Assembly (NCBI GenBank): GCA_964431965.1
Contig: CAYSLU010000027.1
Span: 1-54,078, forward strand
Length of the DNA: 54,078 nucleotides
Reading direction: 5' to 3'
Source: CAYSLU01 sp964431965
GTDB lineage: Bacteria; Verrucomicrobiota; Kiritimatiellia; CAIKKV01; CAYSLU01
In this document: positions 51,675-54,078 of the stretch, piece by piece
Position numbering within the stretch: the stretch's first letter is position 1
Layout: each line of letters starts with the position of its first letter
Program-made: the position numbers and the translations under genes
Notes under the pieces: generated by a model
What the model was told of the DNA's origin: nothing
Database searches by the model: none
Seen by the model: the letters and a program-made list of their open reading frames with translations, nothing else

Positions 51675-53444
51675 ATGAGGATCGGGATCCGCAGGTTGGC
51701 GATAGTCGGGGCGGCAATCACGGCGGCGGGGTGGATGCTGGCCTCGGAGGGGGGCGCGCGGGAGTCCGTCGCGGCTCCCCTCGCGGCCGGGCTCGAGGCG
51801 GCCAAGGCGCCGCAGCGCAGCGCCCTCCCCCCCGGCCCGCTGACGGGCAACACAAACCTGCTGGGCGTGCTCCGGCTGCGGGAGCCCGACCGGACACTCG
51901 ACCGGATGTGCGCCTTCCTGCAGCCCATGGCGCCGGCCATGAACGCCGCCGTGCTTCGCGCCCAGGCCGCCGTCATGGGCCTGGACTTCGCCCAGATGGT
52001 CCCCGGCGGAAACGCGGCCGTGTTCATGTGGCGCCCCAGCGACCCGCAAGCCCGGCCGGAAGGCGCGGCGCTGCTGCCCCTCGTCCTCGGACCGGCGCCG
52101 TTCCCCAACACGGTCACAGCGCCGTTCGAGAACTACTCGCTGGCGGCTCAGAACCCGCAGGCCCTCGAGCGCGCCACGGCAGACCGCGCGCTGCTCCGCG
52201 GCGCCGCCCAGGCCCCGATGGCCGCCGACCTGGAGCTGACGGCGAACCTGCAAGCCATCTGGTCGCTCTACGGCCGCCAGCTCCAGACTCAGCTCCGGGG
52301 AATGGAGGGCCTCCTGGCCATGAGCATGGCCGCCACGACCAACACGTCGCCCGAGGCGCTTCAGCAGATGGCCCGGCAGCAGACGATCCTGAAGGCGGAG
52401 TTCCAGGCGATGCTCGACGGACTGTCCCAGAGCGACGAGCTCGGCATCGGAGTCCGGTTCGACGCGGATGCCGTGGAGCTGAGCGCCTCGCTCCATGCGC
52501 ACGAGGGAACCCCGCTGTGGCGCATGCTCGGGGCCGCCGTCAGCGCCGCACCGGCCGAGGACCTGACCGCCTTCCTAAGCCCCGGCCTCGCCATGCGCCT
52601 CCAGGAGAACATCGCCGACCCGAAGGCCGTCGCCGACATCTACGCGAAGTACATGGCCCTCGCGCTCAAGAGCAATGAGACGGCGGTCATCCGCAGCCTC
52701 ATGGCAGACATGGAGCGCGTCGGCCGGGCCAGCGTGGCGTACGGGCTGAGCTTTGATTCGACCGGCCGGCTGATGCTGGAGTCGGCCTGCGTGTTCGAGC
52801 ATCCGGAGCAGGTGCTCCCCGCGCTCCGCCAGTCGGCGGCCGCCGCATCGTCCGGCCCGCTGCACGGGCTCTACCGCGAGATGGGCATGGACCTATCGCT
52901 CACGCCGCGCCCCGCTCGGCCGGGCCCAGGATACACCGTTGAGGCGTTCGATTTCCGGATGACCCCGATCGCCGCGGCCAGTTCGGAGCAACGCGCCGTC
53001 ATGCAGCGGATGCTGGGCGCGTCCGTGCTCGAGATCGCACAGGTCGGCCGCTATACGGTCATGACCATGGGCCAGCCGGTCGACGGCATAGCCGTGCGCG
53101 TGGCCGCAGGCAAGCCGGTCGCGGCGGGCGCCGCGCCCGGCTCCCTCTTCCACGGATCGCTCGACTTCGCCGCTTACATGAACGGAGTCCGCGCGCTGCT
53201 CCCGGCTGCGGCGGCCGGGTCGCTGCCCGCATTGGGCGCCGGGGTTCCGCCGGTCACGTTCGAGGGAAGCTCGTCGGCCGGACGCGTGGATATGCGCTGC
53301 CGGATTCCGCAGGCGCTGCTGGTGTCCGTCTCCAGCGCCGCCCGGCAGAAGAAGTCGCCGCCGGTCGGTGCCCCGACGGACGGGCCCGCGATGCCGCCGC
53401 CCGCGCCGTCGACGAACGCATTGCCGCCGACTCCCGTCCCCTGA
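51675..53444 (+). CDS. Secreted Ala-rich protein of unknown function
   Basis: No family recognised, 589 aa. An N-terminal signal peptide (M-R-I-G-I-R-R-L then a hydrophobic stretch, cleavage near residue 24) precedes a long Ala/Leu/Met-rich domain with predicted helices. The tail (about 555-589) is Pro-rich and likely disordered. A motif-like G-V-L-R-L-R-E-P-D-R-T-L-D block near 63-75 could mark the domain start. The ATG at 51675 is preferred over GTG at 51669 because AGAGGA lies at a suitable distance. It is probably co-transcribed with the beta-propeller gene, and the two may form a surface or periplasmic complex, which is inference. Confidence 0.8.
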   Translation: MRIGIRRLAIVGAAITAAGWMLASEGGARESVAAPLAAGLEAAKAPQRSALPPGPLTGNTNLLGVLRLREPDRTLDRMCAFLQPMAPAMNAAVLRAQAAVMGLDFAQMVPGGNAAVFMWRPSDPQARPEGAALLPLVLGPAPFPNTVTAPFENYSLAAQNPQALERATADRALLRGAAQAPMAADLELTANLQAIWSLYGRQLQTQLRGMEGLLAMSMAATTNTSPEALQQMARQQTILKAEFQAMLDGLSQSDELGIGVRFDADAVELSASLHAHEGTPLWRMLGAAVSAAPAEDLTAFLSPGLAMRLQENIADPKAVADIYAKYMALALKSNETAVIRSLMADMERVGRASVAYGLSFDSTGRLMLESACVFEHPEQVLPALRQSAAAASSGPLHGLYREMGMDLSLTPRPARPGPGYTVEAFDFRMTPIAAASSEQRAVMQRMLGASVLEIAQVGRYTVMTMGQPVDGIAVRVAAGKPVAAGAAPGSLFHGSLDFAAYMNGVRALLPAAAAGSLPALGAGVPPVTFEGSSSAGRVDMRCRIPQALLVSVSSAARQKKSPPVGAPTDGPAMPPPAPSTNALPPTPVP

Positions 53445-53452
53445 AAAGCATC

Positions 53453-53482
53453 AGGGGCGCACCGCCTGCGCGGCGCGCCCCT
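53453..53482. terminator. Strong GC-rich hairpin between convergent genes
   Basis: AGGGGCGC (53453-53460) pairs with GCGCCCCT (53475-53482). After one A-C mismatch, 4 more base pairs close a CTGC loop. It lies 9 bp after the secreted protein stop and 23 bp before the rubrerythrin stop, so it can serve both strands. No T-run is present. Confidence 0.65.
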
Positions 53483-53504
53483 GCCTGGCTGATCGAACGC
53501 TGAC

Positions 53505-54041
53505 TCAGAAGTTAGAGGCCTTGACCTCGAAGAACGCCTTCGGGTGCTTGCAGACCGGGCACTGCTCCATGGCCGTGGGGCCCTCGTACGTGTAGCCGCA
53601 CTCGCGGCACGTCCACTTCACCTTGGCGTCCTTCTGGAACACCTGGCCGCTCTCGAGATTCTTCAAGAGCGCCTGGTAGCGAGCCTGGTGCTCCTTCTCG
53701 ATCTTGCCGATGCCGTCGAACAGCTTGGCGATCTCCTCGAACCCCTCCGCGCGGGCCTCGCGGGCCATGCGCGGATACATGTCGGTCCACTCCCCTCCCT
53801 CGCCGGCGATCGCGGCCTTCAGGTTGGCGGCCGTATCACCGATGCCCGACAGGTTCTTGAAGTGCAGCTTGGCGTGCTGCTTCTCCTGCTCCGCCGTCTC
53901 CAGGAACAGGGCCGCAATCTGCTCGTAGCCTTCCTTCCTCGCCACGGATGCGAAATACGTATACTTGTTGCGCGCTTGGGATTCGCCCGCAAACGCCTCC
54001 TGCAGATTCTTCTCCGTCTTCGTCCCCTTCAGCTCCGGCAT
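53505..54041 (-). CDS. rbr: Rubrerythrin
   Basis: Non-haem di-iron peroxidase (178 aa) that reduces hydrogen peroxide in anaerobes. The four-helix domain supplies Glu/His ligands in E-A-F-A-G-E-S-Q-A near 16-24, E-T-A-E-Q-E-K-Q-H near 48-56 and K-I-E-K-E-H near 112-117. A rubredoxin-like C-terminal domain has C-R-E-C-G and C-P-V-C for one Fe. The ATG at 54041 follows GGAGGTG; the open frame to 54071 would start upstream of the -10 box region. Its presence supports an anaerobic or microaerophilic host. Confidence 0.95.
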   Translation of the reverse strand: MPELKGTKTEKNLQEAFAGESQARNKYTYFASVARKEGYEQIAALFLETAEQEKQHAKLHFKNLSGIGDTAANLKAAIAGEGGEWTDMYPRMAREARAEGFEEIAKLFDGIGKIEKEHQARYQALLKNLESGQVFQKDAKVKWTCRECGYTYEGPTAMEQCPVCKHPKAFFEVKASNF

Positions 54042-54069
54042 GCGACACCTCCGCTTTGTGGTTGGCCGC

Positions 54070-54075
54070 ATTATA
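54070..54075 (-). promoter_or_regulatory. Consensus -10 box of the rubrerythrin gene
   Basis: On the minus strand 54075-54070 reads TATAAT, a perfect -10 hexamer, giving a 22-nt leader that contains GGAGG. The -35 element would lie beyond the window end. Confidence 0.6.
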
Positions 54076-54078
54076 GCC

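Overview
The window is GC-rich, Gram-negative bacterial DNA: two TolC-type outer-membrane channels, periplasmic adaptors, many Shine-Dalgarno (SD) starts and 4-nt ATGA/GTGA overlaps. It contains one 100-N scaffold gap (46797-46896), so it comes from a draft or metagenomic assembly. The mix of amino-sugar and polysaccharide catabolism, small TIM-barrel isomerases, Gfo/Idh/MocA and UroD-like enzymes and a rubrerythrin suggests an anaerobic or microaerophilic heterotroph. It could belong to the PVC superphylum (Kiritimatiellota/Verrucomicrobiota-like), but that is inference, since no rRNA or phylogenetic marker was compared. No tRNA, rRNA, CRISPR array or intact insertion sequence was seen.

Layout. 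1-1.3 kb: a Fic-domain protein. 1.3-7.8 kb (minus): six overlapping genes, FHA membrane protein, GT2 glycosyltransferase, TolC-like channel, adaptor, MacB/LolD-like ATPase, FtsX/MacB-like permease. 8.1-9.3 kb: nagA. 9.3-15.8 kb: a lower-GC defence island with an unknown gene, a PIN nuclease, a type III-like mod/res pair and a LexA-type repressor carrying a perfect GAAC-N4-GTTC operator. 16.1-17.4 kb: D-2-hydroxyacid dehydrogenase and cupin. 17.5-21.1 kb (minus): TIM-barrel isomerase, BadF-type sugar kinase and two paralogous SIS-domain proteins. 21.2-25.2 kb: an orphan protein, a flippase-like membrane protein, exported MsrB and exported rhodanese, an AsmA-like C-terminal remnant and a small membrane coiled-coil protein. 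25.7-28.3 kb: pyrH, frr, a KTxRI-repeat tail-anchored protein, trxA. 28.4-39.5 kb: sugar isomerase, a MITE-like repeat, Gfo/Idh/MocA oxidoreductase, LuxR-type regulator, DUF1846 protein, carB, UroD-like protein, GH2 glycosidase. 39.6-46.8 kb: a second exporter cluster (TolC, a Cys-rich TRASH-like zinc protein, HlyD adaptor, two ABC half-transporters). 47.1-54 kb: variant formyltransferase, beta-helix protein, PQQ-type beta-propeller, a secreted orphan and rubrerythrin.

The most novel-looking unit is the 39.6-46.8 kb exporter. Its two half-transporters show the hallmarks of a heterodimer with one degenerate ATPase site, and a multi-cysteine cytosolic protein of unknown function sits inside the operon, translationally coupled to the TolC gene. 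The 1.3-7.8 kb operon, which joins an FHA sensor and a WaaE-like glycosyltransferase to a complete tripartite pump, is second. The amino-sugar genes (nagA; isomerase-kinase-SIS-SIS) plausibly cooperate in using N-acetylhexosamines. The exported MsrB, exported rhodanese, thioredoxin and rubrerythrin form a scattered redox-repair set.
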